NCBI GenBank assembly: GCA_018242445.1
Contig: JAFEBW010000048.1
Coordinates: 56,579-120,578 of the forward strand
Source of the DNA: Pseudomonadota bacterium
Lineage (GTDB): Bacteria; Pseudomonadota; Gammaproteobacteria; Xanthomonadales; Xanthomonadaceae
Direction of reading: 5' to 3'
Length of the DNA stretch: 64,000 bases
Shown here: positions 25,807 to 33,828 of the stretch, in pieces
Layout: the number at the start of each line of letters is the position of its first letter
How positions within the stretch are numbered: position 1 is the first letter of the stretch
Made by a program: the position numbers and the translations under genes
The notes under the pieces: generated by a model
Databases searched by the model: none
What the model was told of the DNA's origin: nothing
Seen by the model: only the letters and a program-made list of their open reading frames with translations

Positions 25807-27367
25807 TGGTCGCGCCGTTGCTCGCAGGATTCGCGGCAGCCTTCTTCGCCCGATGTTTCGTTTTCGGCGCGGGCTTGGCCGGTGCAGCGGTTTTTTCGCT
25901 GGCCGCGGGCGCTGCCTTGTCGGGCTGCGAGGGCAGGCCGGGCATGGCGGTGTCGGAGTCGTTGCTGGGCGTATCCAGCGCCGCTTCGGCATCGGTCACC
26001 AGCAGGCCGTTCACCGCCGCCACGTCGGACGCCTGCACGTTGCCGGCCGCCTGTTTGAGCAGCAGTCCATTGACCACGAAATTGTTGCGCGCGCGCGCGT
26101 AGTCGCGTTGCGCGGAGAACAGTTGCTGCTCGTTGATCAGCACGTCCACGATGGTGCGCGTGCCTACTTCCAGCCCGGTCTGGGTGGCTTCCAGCGCGGT
26201 CTGCGCCGACAGCAGGGCCTGCTTGCGCGCCTGGATCTCGATGATGCCGCCTATCGTCGCGTTGAAGGTTGCGCGCGCCTGCCGCTCGGCCGCGCGGCGG
26301 GTTTGCTCCAGCGCATCGGCGGCGCCATCGCGCGCGGCGATGGCCTGATCCACGCGCGAGGAAATGCCGAAGCCGGCGAAGATCGGCACCGTCAGCGACA
26401 GCGAATAGCTCGGGCCGTAGTTCACGCTGTTGATCGGGAAACCGGTGCCGGCGGAGGTGGAGCTGCCCCACGAGGTGTTGTCGCCGTAGTTGGCGCTGAA
26501 GTTCAAGGTCGGCAGGTGCGCGGCGCGCGCGGCGTCCACGCTCAGGTTGGCCGCATCCAGCGCGCGTTGCTGGGCAATCACCTGCGGGTTTTGATCGACC
26601 GCCATCTTCACCCAGGCCTCCGCATCGCCCGGCGTGGGCGCGGTCGGGGTGAAATCGGCGGCGAGCCCCTTGAGGTGGTCGAGCGGCTGGCCGGTGATCT
26701 CGCGCAGCGCCTCGCGCGCGTCCGACAGCGCGGTCTGGAAACCGATCGTCTGCGCGCGCGCGATGTCGTACTGCGCCTTGGCTTCCTGCATGTCGGTGAT
26801 CGGCGCCAGGCCGACCTGCAGGCGCACGTTGGCCTGGTCGTACTGGCGCTTGAGCGCGCGCTCCTGCGCCCGCGAGGAGGCCAGGTCCTGGATCGCGCTG
26901 AGCACGTTGAAGTAGGCCTGCGCGACCCGCGTGATCAGCGCCTGATTGGCGCCTTCCAGTTGCGCGTCGCCTTGCCGGGCCAGGCTCTTGCTCGCCTTCC
27001 AGGATTCGTAGTTGGCGATGTTGACGATGCTTTGCTGGACGCTGATGCCGGTGGTGCGCGTGGTGGAGTCGGTGCTGCCGTTCACGCGGCCGAAGCAGGT
27101 GCCGGCGCCGCAGGGAAAGTTGGTGTCCTGGTGGCCGCCGCCGGAGGACTTGGCGATGGATGCCGTCGCGCCGACCTGCGGCAGCAGCGCCGAGCGGGCG
27201 ACGCCCACGCCGGCCTCGCCCGCGCGCTGGTTGGCGGCTGCCGCGGCCAGTTGCGGGTCGGACTGCCGCGCCATGTCGTAGGCCTGCTGCAGGTCGCCGG
27301 CCTGCGCGCCGGCGCAGCCGATCGCCAGCAATACGGCGAGGGGGAGGGTGCGGATGCGCAGGTTCAT
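25796..27367 (-). CDS. tolC: TolC-type outer-membrane channel protein
   Basis: The 523-residue protein has a signal peptide (1-23, ending AQAG) and two repeated TolC/OEP halves (about 24-235 and 240-445). It starts DLQQAYDMARQSDPQLAAA and has QVGATAS, VAQAYFNVLSA, GLAPITDMQEAKAQYD, FSANYGDN, SLTVPIFAGFG and GTRTIVDVLINEQQLFSAQR. TolC forms the outer-membrane exit duct for RND pumps and type I secretion. A Pro/Ala/Lys-rich tail of about 60 residues follows the second half. It is followed on the same strand by nothing and preceded by pcm. The RND pump downstream on the plus strand lacks its own outer-membrane gene, so TolC is its likely partner. Confidence 0.93.
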   Translation of the reverse strand: MNLRIRTLPLAVLLAIGCAGAQAGDLQQAYDMARQSDPQLAAAAANQRAGEAGVGVARSALLPQVGATASIAKSSGGGHQDTNFPCGAGTCFGRVNGSTDSTTRTTGISVQQSIVNIANYESWKASKSLARQGDAQLEGANQALITRVAQAYFNVLSAIQDLASSRAQERALKRQYDQANVRLQVGLAPITDMQEAKAQYDIARAQTIGFQTALSDAREALREITGQPLDHLKGLAADFTPTAPTPGDAEAWVKMAVDQNPQVIAQQRALDAANLSVDAARAAHLPTLNFSANYGDNTSWGSSTSAGTGFPINSVNYGPSYSLSLTVPIFAGFGISSRVDQAIAARDGAADALEQTRRAAERQARATFNATIGGIIEIQARKQALLSAQTALEATQTGLEVGTRTIVDVLINEQQLFSAQRDYARARNNFVVNGLLLKQAAGNVQASDVAAVNGLLVTDAEAALDTPSNDSDTAMPGLPSQPDKAAPAASEKTAAPAKPAPKTKHRAKKAAANPASNGATITP

Positions 27368-27410
27368 GCGGGTCGGTCCGAGGTCGGGGTGGGCGGAGTC
27401 GCGCGTGCGG

Positions 27411-28058
27411 TCACAGCACGAAATGCGCGCGCGGCTCGCCGCCGCGCAAGTAGGGGATGTCGGTTTCGAACAGGGATTCGGCGTGCCAGCCGGCGTCGCG
27501 ACGGGTCATGCGCACGGCTTCCTGCGCCGGCGCCTGCCCGCGCACGACGACGAGGCGGCCGTCGGCGCGGATCCAGTCGAACACGCGCGGGGGGATCTCG
27601 TTCACCGCGCCGCCGATCAGCACGGCGTCGAACTGGCGGCCCGCGTTCCATGTGAACAGATCGCCCGCGGCGAGGCTGGCGTTGTGGATGCCGCCGGCGG
27701 CCAGCCGCGCGCGCGCGGCGTCGATGAAATCGGCGTGGATGTCGATGCTGGTCACCGCGTGGGCGAGTTGCGCGAGGCAGGCGGTGAGGAAACCGCTGCC
27801 GGTGCCGATCTCCAGCACGTCGTCGGCCGCTTCCAGGTCCAGCGCCTGCAGCAGCCGTCCTTCGAGCACCGGCTTGAGCATGGCCTCGTCGTGCTCCAGC
27901 GGCAGCGCGATGTCGGCGAAGGCGAGCTTGCGGTAAGCGGCGGGAACGTACTCCTCGCGCCGCACCTGCGCCAGCGCGTCCAGCACGCGCGGGTCGAGCA
28001 CCTCCCACGGGCGGATCTGGTTTTCGATCATGTTGCTGCGGGCGGTTTCGAAGTCCAT
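27411..28058 (-). CDS. pcm: Protein-L-isoaspartate O-methyltransferase
   Basis: The 215-residue SAM-dependent enzyme repairs isoaspartyl residues in aged proteins. It has MIENQIRPWEVLDPRVLDAL, the PLEHDEAMLKP substrate region, the SAM-binding motif VLEIGTGSGFLTACLAQL and the later AVLIGGAVNEIPPRVF. The ATG at 28058 matches the family start. It lies 43 bases upstream of tolC on the same strand, a pairing common in xanthomonads, and the two are probably co-transcribed. Confidence 0.92.
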   Translation of the reverse strand: MDFETARSNMIENQIRPWEVLDPRVLDALAQVRREEYVPAAYRKLAFADIALPLEHDEAMLKPVLEGRLLQALDLEAADDVLEIGTGSGFLTACLAQLAHAVTSIDIHADFIDAARARLAAGGIHNASLAAGDLFTWNAGRQFDAVLIGGAVNEIPPRVFDWIRADGRLVVVRGQAPAQEAVRMTRRDAGWHAESLFETDIPYLRGGEPRAHFVL

Positions 28059-28257
28059 GGCGCGTGCTCGGCGGGTCGGAATGGATGCGGATTTTACGGC
28101 AGGTGCCGCCGAGGGTGCGGCAGCATGGCGCTCCCGGTGGCTGGCGGCGTAGTGCCGGAAGTCACCGCGACCTTCGTCACCCGCGCGCCTGCCCGTGCGC
28201 AATGCCGCGCAGACGCCAGTGTGCAGGCAGCCGCTGGCCCGGCGACAGTGACGGCTG

Positions 28258-28980
28258 TCATGGCTTGCGCCTGCGTGGAGTCGTGTCCGCCATGGCATAG
28301 GCGCGCAGGAACATGTCCACGGTGGCGCGGATGTGCGCCTGCGCATCGTGCTCACAGATCGCGGTGGCCTGGCCGCAGGACAGGCGTGCGTGCATCTCGC
28401 CCTTGAGCAGGCAGAAGAACTGCGAAGCGGCGCGGCGCACGTCCGCGATCTGCAACTGCCCGGCATCCGCCTTGGCTCGCAGGTACTGCGCGAAGCCCTC
28501 CTGAATGCGTTGCGGGCCGGCTTCCCAGAACACCTGCGGCAGGCGCTGGTCGGCGCCATCGAGCGCGCTCATCAGGCGCTGCATGGCGATCGCCTCGGGG
28601 CTGGTGACCAAAGCGAAGAAGGCGCGCGCGATGGTTTCGAGCTGCCGGCGCAACGATCCTTTCGGCGTGACCTGAAACAGCGCCGGCGGCAGCATCTCCT
28701 CGCACTTGGCGCGGATGGTCTGCCCGAACAGGCTGCCCTTGTCGCCGTAGTGGCTGTACACGGTGAGCTTGGAAACCCCGGCTTCGGCCGCGATCGCCTC
28801 CATGCTCACGCCGTCGAAGCCGTGCTGGAGGAACAGCCGCTTGGCCGCTTCCAGCACCGCCGCGCGCTTGCCCGGATCCTTGGGCCGTCCCGGGCCGGGT
28901 TTGGCCGCGGACGGCTTGCGCGCCGGCGCGGGCTGGCGTGGCGGCGTGGCGGCGGTGCGGCGGGATGGGACGGATGGCAT
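28258..28980 (-). CDS. TetR/AcrR-family repressor of the adjacent RND pump
   Basis: The 240-residue protein starts with a Pro/Ala/Lys-rich leader (about 1-40), followed by a TetR DNA-binding domain (about 42-90) with GVSKLTVYSHYGDKGSLFGQ. An alpha-helical ligand-binding domain with an AefR-like C-terminal pattern follows. It is divergently transcribed from the RND adaptor across a 94-base gap that holds a palindrome. Local repression of the pump is the natural reading; the inducer is unknown. The ATG at 28980 is chosen because the upstream in-frame codons run through the promoter/operator. Confidence 0.88.
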   Translation of the reverse strand: MPSVPSRRTAATPPRQPAPARKPSAAKPGPGRPKDPGKRAAVLEAAKRLFLQHGFDGVSMEAIAAEAGVSKLTVYSHYGDKGSLFGQTIRAKCEEMLPPALFQVTPKGSLRRQLETIARAFFALVTSPEAIAMQRLMSALDGADQRLPQVFWEAGPQRIQEGFAQYLRAKADAGQLQIADVRRAASQFFCLLKGEMHARLSCGQATAICEHDAQAHIRATVDMFLRAYAMADTTPRRRKP

Positions 28981-28995
28981 GGCCGGAACAAATAC

Positions 28996-29035
28996 TGGAC
29001 TGCACGGTTCGATATATTTAGTATACCGCGCGGTA
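28996..29035 (+). promoter_or_regulatory. Promoter and TetR-type operator of the RND pump genes
   Basis: TGGACT (28996-29001) and TAGTAT (29019-29024) are 17 bases apart. The palindrome TACCGCGCGGTA (29024-29035) overlaps the end of the -10 and the start site. The placement fits repression by the divergent TetR protein. Confidence 0.6.
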
Positions 29036-29074
29036 CGCCAATTGGCCAAGCCGCGACCGGCCCGGAGCCCGACC

Positions 29075-30217
29075 ATGCACCGATCCAATTCCACACCCTT
29101 GCGCGCCTTGCTCGTGGCCGTGGCCGCACTGACGCTCGCCGCTTGCGGGAAGGCCCCGCCCGCTGCGGATGCGCCGCGCCCGGCGCTGGTGGTGCAGGCA
29201 TCGACACCCGACCTGCAGGCGCAGGCCTTCGCCGGGGTGGTGGTGGCGCGCCAGCAGTCGCCGCTGGCCTTCCAGGTCGGCGGTCACCTCGTGCGCCGGC
29301 TGGTGGACATGGGTGCGCGGGTGAAGCAAGGGCAGGTGCTGGCGCAGATCGACCCGCGCGACGTGGCCCTGCAGGCCGATGCGGCGAAGGCGACGCTGGC
29401 CACCGCGCAGTCCGATCTGGCGCTCGCGCAGTCGCAGCGCACGCGCTACCGCGCGCTGGCGCAGCAGCAGGCGGTCAGCCGGGCGCAGATGGACACGGTG
29501 GAGACGCAGTACCAGGCCGCCGCGGCGGCGGTGAAGCAGGCGCAGGCGCAATACGACGCGGCGCGCAACCAGGCCGGCTATGCCGATCTGCGGGCGCCCG
29601 CCGATGGCGTCATCGCGCAGCGCTTGGCCGAGGCCGGGCAGGTGGTGGCGGCCGGGCAACCGATCTTCACCCTGGCCGCCGATGGCCAGCGCGAGGTGCA
29701 GATCAGCATCCCCGAGCAGCGCGTGGCCGCGTTCAAGGTCGGCATGCCGGTGCTGGTGGAATTGTGGACGCGGCAGGGCGCGATGATTCCCGGGCACATC
29801 CGCGAGATCGCGCCGCTGGCCGACCCGCAGGCGCGCACCTATGCCGCGCGGGTGGAGCTGCCGACCGCTGCGAACGTGGAGCTGGGGCAAAGCGCGCGGG
29901 TGTACGCGGCCGACCCGTCGGGTGCGCGCCTGAGCGTGCCGCTGGCCGCGCTGTACGAAAAAAATGGCGCGCCGGCCGTGTGGGTGGCGGTGGCCGATGG
30001 CAAGACCGCGCGCGACGGCGCCGCGCTGGCGAGCCTGCACCTGCAGCCGGTGCAACTCGGGCCGTGGGGCGAGGATGCGGTGCCGGTGCTGGCGGGCATC
30101 TCCGGCAGCGACTGGATCCTCGCCGCCGGCGTGCACCTGGTGCGCGAAGGGCAGGTCGTGGAGCCGGTGGATCGCGACAACCGCCCCGTTTCAATGACAA
30201 AAACCGCGTCGAAATAA
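29075..30217 (+). CDS. RND efflux periplasmic adaptor (membrane fusion) lipoprotein
   Basis: The 380-residue adaptor links an RND pump to an outer-membrane channel. It has a lipoprotein signal (LTLAAC, lipidated Cys at residue 24), a biotinyl-lipoyl half (PLAFQVGGHLVRRLVDMGAR), a long alpha-helical hairpin rich in Ala and Gln (about 95-165) and the second lipoyl half DLRAPADGVIAQRLAEAGQV. Beta-barrel and membrane-proximal domains follow. The start at 29075 is set by the signal peptide. It is the first gene under the operator and pairs with the RND permease, but about 500 bases of repeats lie between them. Confidence 0.92.
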   Translation: MHRSNSTPLRALLVAVAALTLAACGKAPPAADAPRPALVVQASTPDLQAQAFAGVVVARQQSPLAFQVGGHLVRRLVDMGARVKQGQVLAQIDPRDVALQADAAKATLATAQSDLALAQSQRTRYRALAQQQAVSRAQMDTVETQYQAAAAAVKQAQAQYDAARNQAGYADLRAPADGVIAQRLAEAGQVVAAGQPIFTLAADGQREVQISIPEQRVAAFKVGMPVLVELWTRQGAMIPGHIREIAPLADPQARTYAARVELPTAANVELGQSARVYAADPSGARLSVPLAALYEKNGAPAVWVAVADGKTARDGAALASLHLQPVQLGPWGEDAVPVLAGISGSDWILAAGVHLVREGQVVEPVDRDNRPVSMTKTASK

Positions 30218-30291
30218 CGACAGCAGGAGTTCGCCGTGATTGCATCGAAGCGATTCCCGCTGGGCACGAACCGGCACAGCGACCGGACTCG

Positions 30292-30687
30292 GCATTCCCT
30301 CACCCGCCGCGCCTGCGGCGCGTCGGCCTCTCCCGGAGGGAAAGGCGGATTTTCCTTCCCCCTCCGGGGGAAGGTGCCCGAAGGCCAGAGATTTGGTGCG
30401 CGGTCAACGGATCGATTTTCCTTCCCCCTCCGGGGGAAGGTGCCCGAAGGGCGGATGAGGGAGCGCGCTTTGGTGCATTGGGAGAATGGCATCGAGTGCA
30501 ATGTTTCGAGAAAAGGTGACACCAAAGGAATCGCAGTGCTGTCCCTTATTTCTTTCGTGGGAACCAAACCATCCGTGCAGCCCCTCTCCCCTTGCGGGAG
30601 AGGGGTTGTCAAGATTGCGGTGAGTGCGTGTTCCACGGCCGTGCAGCCCCTCTCCCCTTGCGGGAGAGGGGTTGGGGAGAGGGGTGA
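30292..30687. repeat. Cluster of five repeats from three families between RND genes
   Basis: One CCCTCACCCGCCGCGCC-type unit (30292-30346) is followed by two near-identical TTCCTTCCCCCTCCGGGGGA units (30350-30386 and 30417-30471). Two CCCCTCTCCCCTTGCGGGAG units come next (30577-30608 and 30641-30687), and the last has a four-run G-rich tail. The cluster fills most of the 497 bases between adaptor and permease. No gene is seen in the gap. Confidence 0.85.
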
Positions 30688-30714
30688 TGGTCACGCCTTG
30701 CGGGAAGTCAATCC

Positions 30715-33700
30715 ATGACCAGCCGCTTCAACCTCTCCGCGTGGGCGCTGCGCAACCGCACCCTCGTGCTGTACGCGATGATCGTGCTGGCCATCGCCGG
30801 CATCCTCGGTTATCGCCAGCTCGGCCAATCCGAGGACCCGCCGTTCACCTTCAAGGCGATGGTGGTGAAAACCTACTGGCCTGGCGCGACCGCCGAGGAC
30901 GTCTCCCTGCAGGTCACCGACCGCATCGAGCAGGCGCTGATGCAGACCGGCGCCTACGACAAGATCGTCAGCTACTCGCGGCCGGGCGAGTCGCAGGTGG
31001 TGTTCGCCGCGCGCGATGCGATGCCGTCCAGCCAGATGCCGGAGCTGTGGTACCAGATCCGCAAGAAGGTCGGCGACATCAAGGCCACCTTGCCGCAGGG
31101 CGTGCAGGGGCCGTTCTTCAACGACGAGTTCGGCGACACCTTCGGCAACATCTACGCGCTCACCGGCGATGGTTTCGACTACGCCACGATGAAGCGCTAT
31201 GCCGACCGCATCGAGCTTCAATTGCAGCGCGTGCCCGACGTGGCCAAGGTCGAGCTGATCGGCGAGCAGGACGAGAAGATCTGGATCGAGCTGTCGAACA
31301 CCAAGCTCGCCAGCCTCGGCGTCTCGCTGCCGGCGGTGCAGCAGGCGCTGGAAGAGCAGAACGCGGTCGCCGACGCCGGCTTCTTCGAGACGCCATCGGA
31401 CCGCGTGCGCCTGCGCGTGTCCGGGCACTTCGATTCCGTGGCGGCGATCCGCGATTTCCCGATCCACGTCGGCGACCGCGATTTCCGCATCGGCGACGTC
31501 GCCACCGTGCATCGCGGCTTCTCCGATCCGGCCGCGCCGCGCATGCGTTTCATGGGTCACGACGCGCTCGGCATCGCGGTGTCGATGAAGCCCGGCGGCG
31601 ACATCCTCAAGCTCGGCAAGAACCTCGAAACCGCGTTCGCCGCTGCGCAGCAGGAACTGCCGGTCGGCATGTCCCTGGCCAAGGTGTCCGACCAGCCCGC
31701 CGCGGTGCATGCTTCGGTGGCCGAGTTCATGGAGGTGCTCACCGAGGCGGTCGTCATCGTGTTGCTGGTGAGCTTCTTCTCGCTCGGCCTGCGCACCGGC
31801 ACGGTGGTCGCGCTGACCATCCCGCTGGTGCTGGCGATGACTTTCGCGGCGATGGACGTGTTCGACATCGGCCTGCACAAGATCTCGCTGGGCGCGCTGG
31901 TGCTGGCGCTGGGCCTGCTGGTGGACGATGCCATCATCGCGGTGGAGATGATGGCGGTGAAGCTGGAGCAAGGCTTCGACAAGTTGCGCGCGGCGGCCTT
32001 CGCGTGGGACAGCACCGCCTTCCCGATGCTCACCGGCACGCTGGTGACGGCGGCGGGCTTCCTGCCGATCGCCACCGCCGCCTCGAGCACCGGCGAGTAC
32101 ACGCGCTCGATCTTCGAGGTCGTGACGATCGCGTTGTTGCTGTCGTGGATCGCGGCGGTGGTGTTCATTCCCTACATCGGCAGCGTGCTGCTGAAAGATC
32201 TCGCCCACCGTCCGCAGGGCGAGCACGTCGAGACCGCGCACGATCCTTACCAGTCCCGTTTCTACCAGCGCTTCCGCGCGCTGGTCGGCTGGTGCGTGGG
32301 CCACCGCAAGACGGTCATCGCGATCACCCTCGTCGCCTTCGCCGTGTCGATGGCGCTGTTCCGCTTCGTCCCACAACAATTTTTCCCTGACTCCACCCGG
32401 CTGGAACTGATGGTGGACATCAAGCTGCCCGAAGGCTCGTCGCTGAAAGCCACGCAGGTGCAGGTGGCCAGGCTCGAAGCCCTGCTCAAGGGCCGCAAGG
32501 GATTGAAGAATTACGTTGCCTACGTCGGCACCGGCTCGCCGCGCTTCTATCTGCCGCTGGACCAGCAATTGCCGGCGACGAGCTTCGCGCAATTCGTCCT
32601 GCTCACCGACGACATACAGTCGCGCGAGCAGATCCGCCAGTGGTTGATCGATACCTTCGCCACGCAGTTCACCGACGTGCAGGCGCGCGTGACGCGGCTG
32701 GAGAATGGCCCGCCGGTCGGCTACCCGATCCAGTTCCGCGTCTCCGGCGAGGACATCGGCACGGTGCGCCAACTCGCCCTGCAGGTGGCAGCGCAGGTGC
32801 GCAAGAACCCGAACGTGGCCAACGTCAACCTCGACTGGCAAGAGCCCAGCAAGGTGGTGCGGCTGGTGGTGGATCAGGATCGCGCGCGCGCGCTGGGCGT
32901 GAGCAGTGCGCAGCTCTCGCAGTTCCTGAGCAATTCGCTGTCCGGCGGGCACGTCTCGTATTACCGCGAGAACAAGGAACTCATCGAGATCCTGCTGCGC
33001 GGCCCGGCCGATGAACGCGAGCACCTGAGCCTGCTCGGCAGCCTGGCCGTGCCCACGACCAACGGCGGCACCGTGCCGCTGTCGCAGGTGGCCACGCTCG
33101 AATACGGTTTCGAGGAAGGCATCATCTGGCGGCGCAATCGCCTGCCGACGGTGACCGTGCGTGCCGACATCTACCGCCCCGACGTGACCCCGCCGACGGT
33201 GGCCGCGCAGATCCTGCCGACGCTCGATGGCATCCGCGACAAACTTCCTGCCGGCTACCTGCTGGAAACCGGCGGCACGGTGGAGGATTCGGCGCGCGGG
33301 CAGGATTCGGTCAACGCCGGCATCCCGCTGTTCATCGTCGTGGTGACCACCTTGCTGATGATCCAGTTGCGCAGCTTCTCGCGGGTGGCGATGGTGTGGC
33401 TGACCGCGCCGCTGGGGCTGATCGGCGTGTGCCTGTTCCTGCTGGTGCTGCGCGTGCCCTTCGGCTTCGTGGCCATGCTCGGGACGATCGCCCTGTTCGG
33501 CATGATCATGCGCAACTCGGTGATCCTCGTGGATCAGATCGAGCAGGATATCCGCGCCGGCCACGCTGCGTGGACGGCGATCATCGACGCCACCGTGCGC
33601 CGCTTCCGCCCGATCGTGCTCACCGCGCTGGCGGCGGTGCTGGCGATGATCCCGTTATCACGCAGCGCCTTCTTCGGGCCGATGGCGGTGGCGATCATGG

Positions 33701-33792
33701 GCGGACTGATCGTGGCGACCGCGCTGACGTTGTTGTTCTTGCCGGCGCTGTACGCGGCGTGGTTTCGGGTGCAGCGGCCGGCGCTGGCCTGA
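30715..33792 (+). CDS. RND-family efflux pump permease
   Basis: The 1025-residue inner-membrane proton antiporter has AcrB-like architecture: TM1 (about 14-34), two large periplasmic blocks and twelve helices in total. The proton-relay Asp pair lies in TM4 (LGLLVDDAIIAVE, near residues 404-405). Pump signatures include YWPGATAEDV near the N-terminus and the second-half FGMIMRNSVILVDQI. The protein is more similar in feel to the VexF/TriC-type branch than to AcrB itself, so the substrates (drugs, detergents or metabolites) are open. TolC, located 3 kb upstream on the other strand, is the probable outer-membrane partner. Confidence 0.94.
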   Translation: MTSRFNLSAWALRNRTLVLYAMIVLAIAGILGYRQLGQSEDPPFTFKAMVVKTYWPGATAEDVSLQVTDRIEQALMQTGAYDKIVSYSRPGESQVVFAARDAMPSSQMPELWYQIRKKVGDIKATLPQGVQGPFFNDEFGDTFGNIYALTGDGFDYATMKRYADRIELQLQRVPDVAKVELIGEQDEKIWIELSNTKLASLGVSLPAVQQALEEQNAVADAGFFETPSDRVRLRVSGHFDSVAAIRDFPIHVGDRDFRIGDVATVHRGFSDPAAPRMRFMGHDALGIAVSMKPGGDILKLGKNLETAFAAAQQELPVGMSLAKVSDQPAAVHASVAEFMEVLTEAVVIVLLVSFFSLGLRTGTVVALTIPLVLAMTFAAMDVFDIGLHKISLGALVLALGLLVDDAIIAVEMMAVKLEQGFDKLRAAAFAWDSTAFPMLTGTLVTAAGFLPIATAASSTGEYTRSIFEVVTIALLLSWIAAVVFIPYIGSVLLKDLAHRPQGEHVETAHDPYQSRFYQRFRALVGWCVGHRKTVIAITLVAFAVSMALFRFVPQQFFPDSTRLELMVDIKLPEGSSLKATQVQVARLEALLKGRKGLKNYVAYVGTGSPRFYLPLDQQLPATSFAQFVLLTDDIQSREQIRQWLIDTFATQFTDVQARVTRLENGPPVGYPIQFRVSGEDIGTVRQLALQVAAQVRKNPNVANVNLDWQEPSKVVRLVVDQDRARALGVSSAQLSQFLSNSLSGGHVSYYRENKELIEILLRGPADEREHLSLLGSLAVPTTNGGTVPLSQVATLEYGFEEGIIWRRNRLPTVTVRADIYRPDVTPPTVAAQILPTLDGIRDKLPAGYLLETGGTVEDSARGQDSVNAGIPLFIVVVTTLLMIQLRSFSRVAMVWLTAPLGLIGVCLFLLVLRVPFGFVAMLGTIALFGMIMRNSVILVDQIEQDIRAGHAAWTAIIDATVRRFRPIVLTALAAVLAMIPLSRSAFFGPMAVAIMGGLIVATALTLLFLPALYAAWFRVQRPALA

Positions 33793-33828
33793 TCGCTCGC
33801 GTGTGGTTCGCTGCTTACGAACGAGCGG

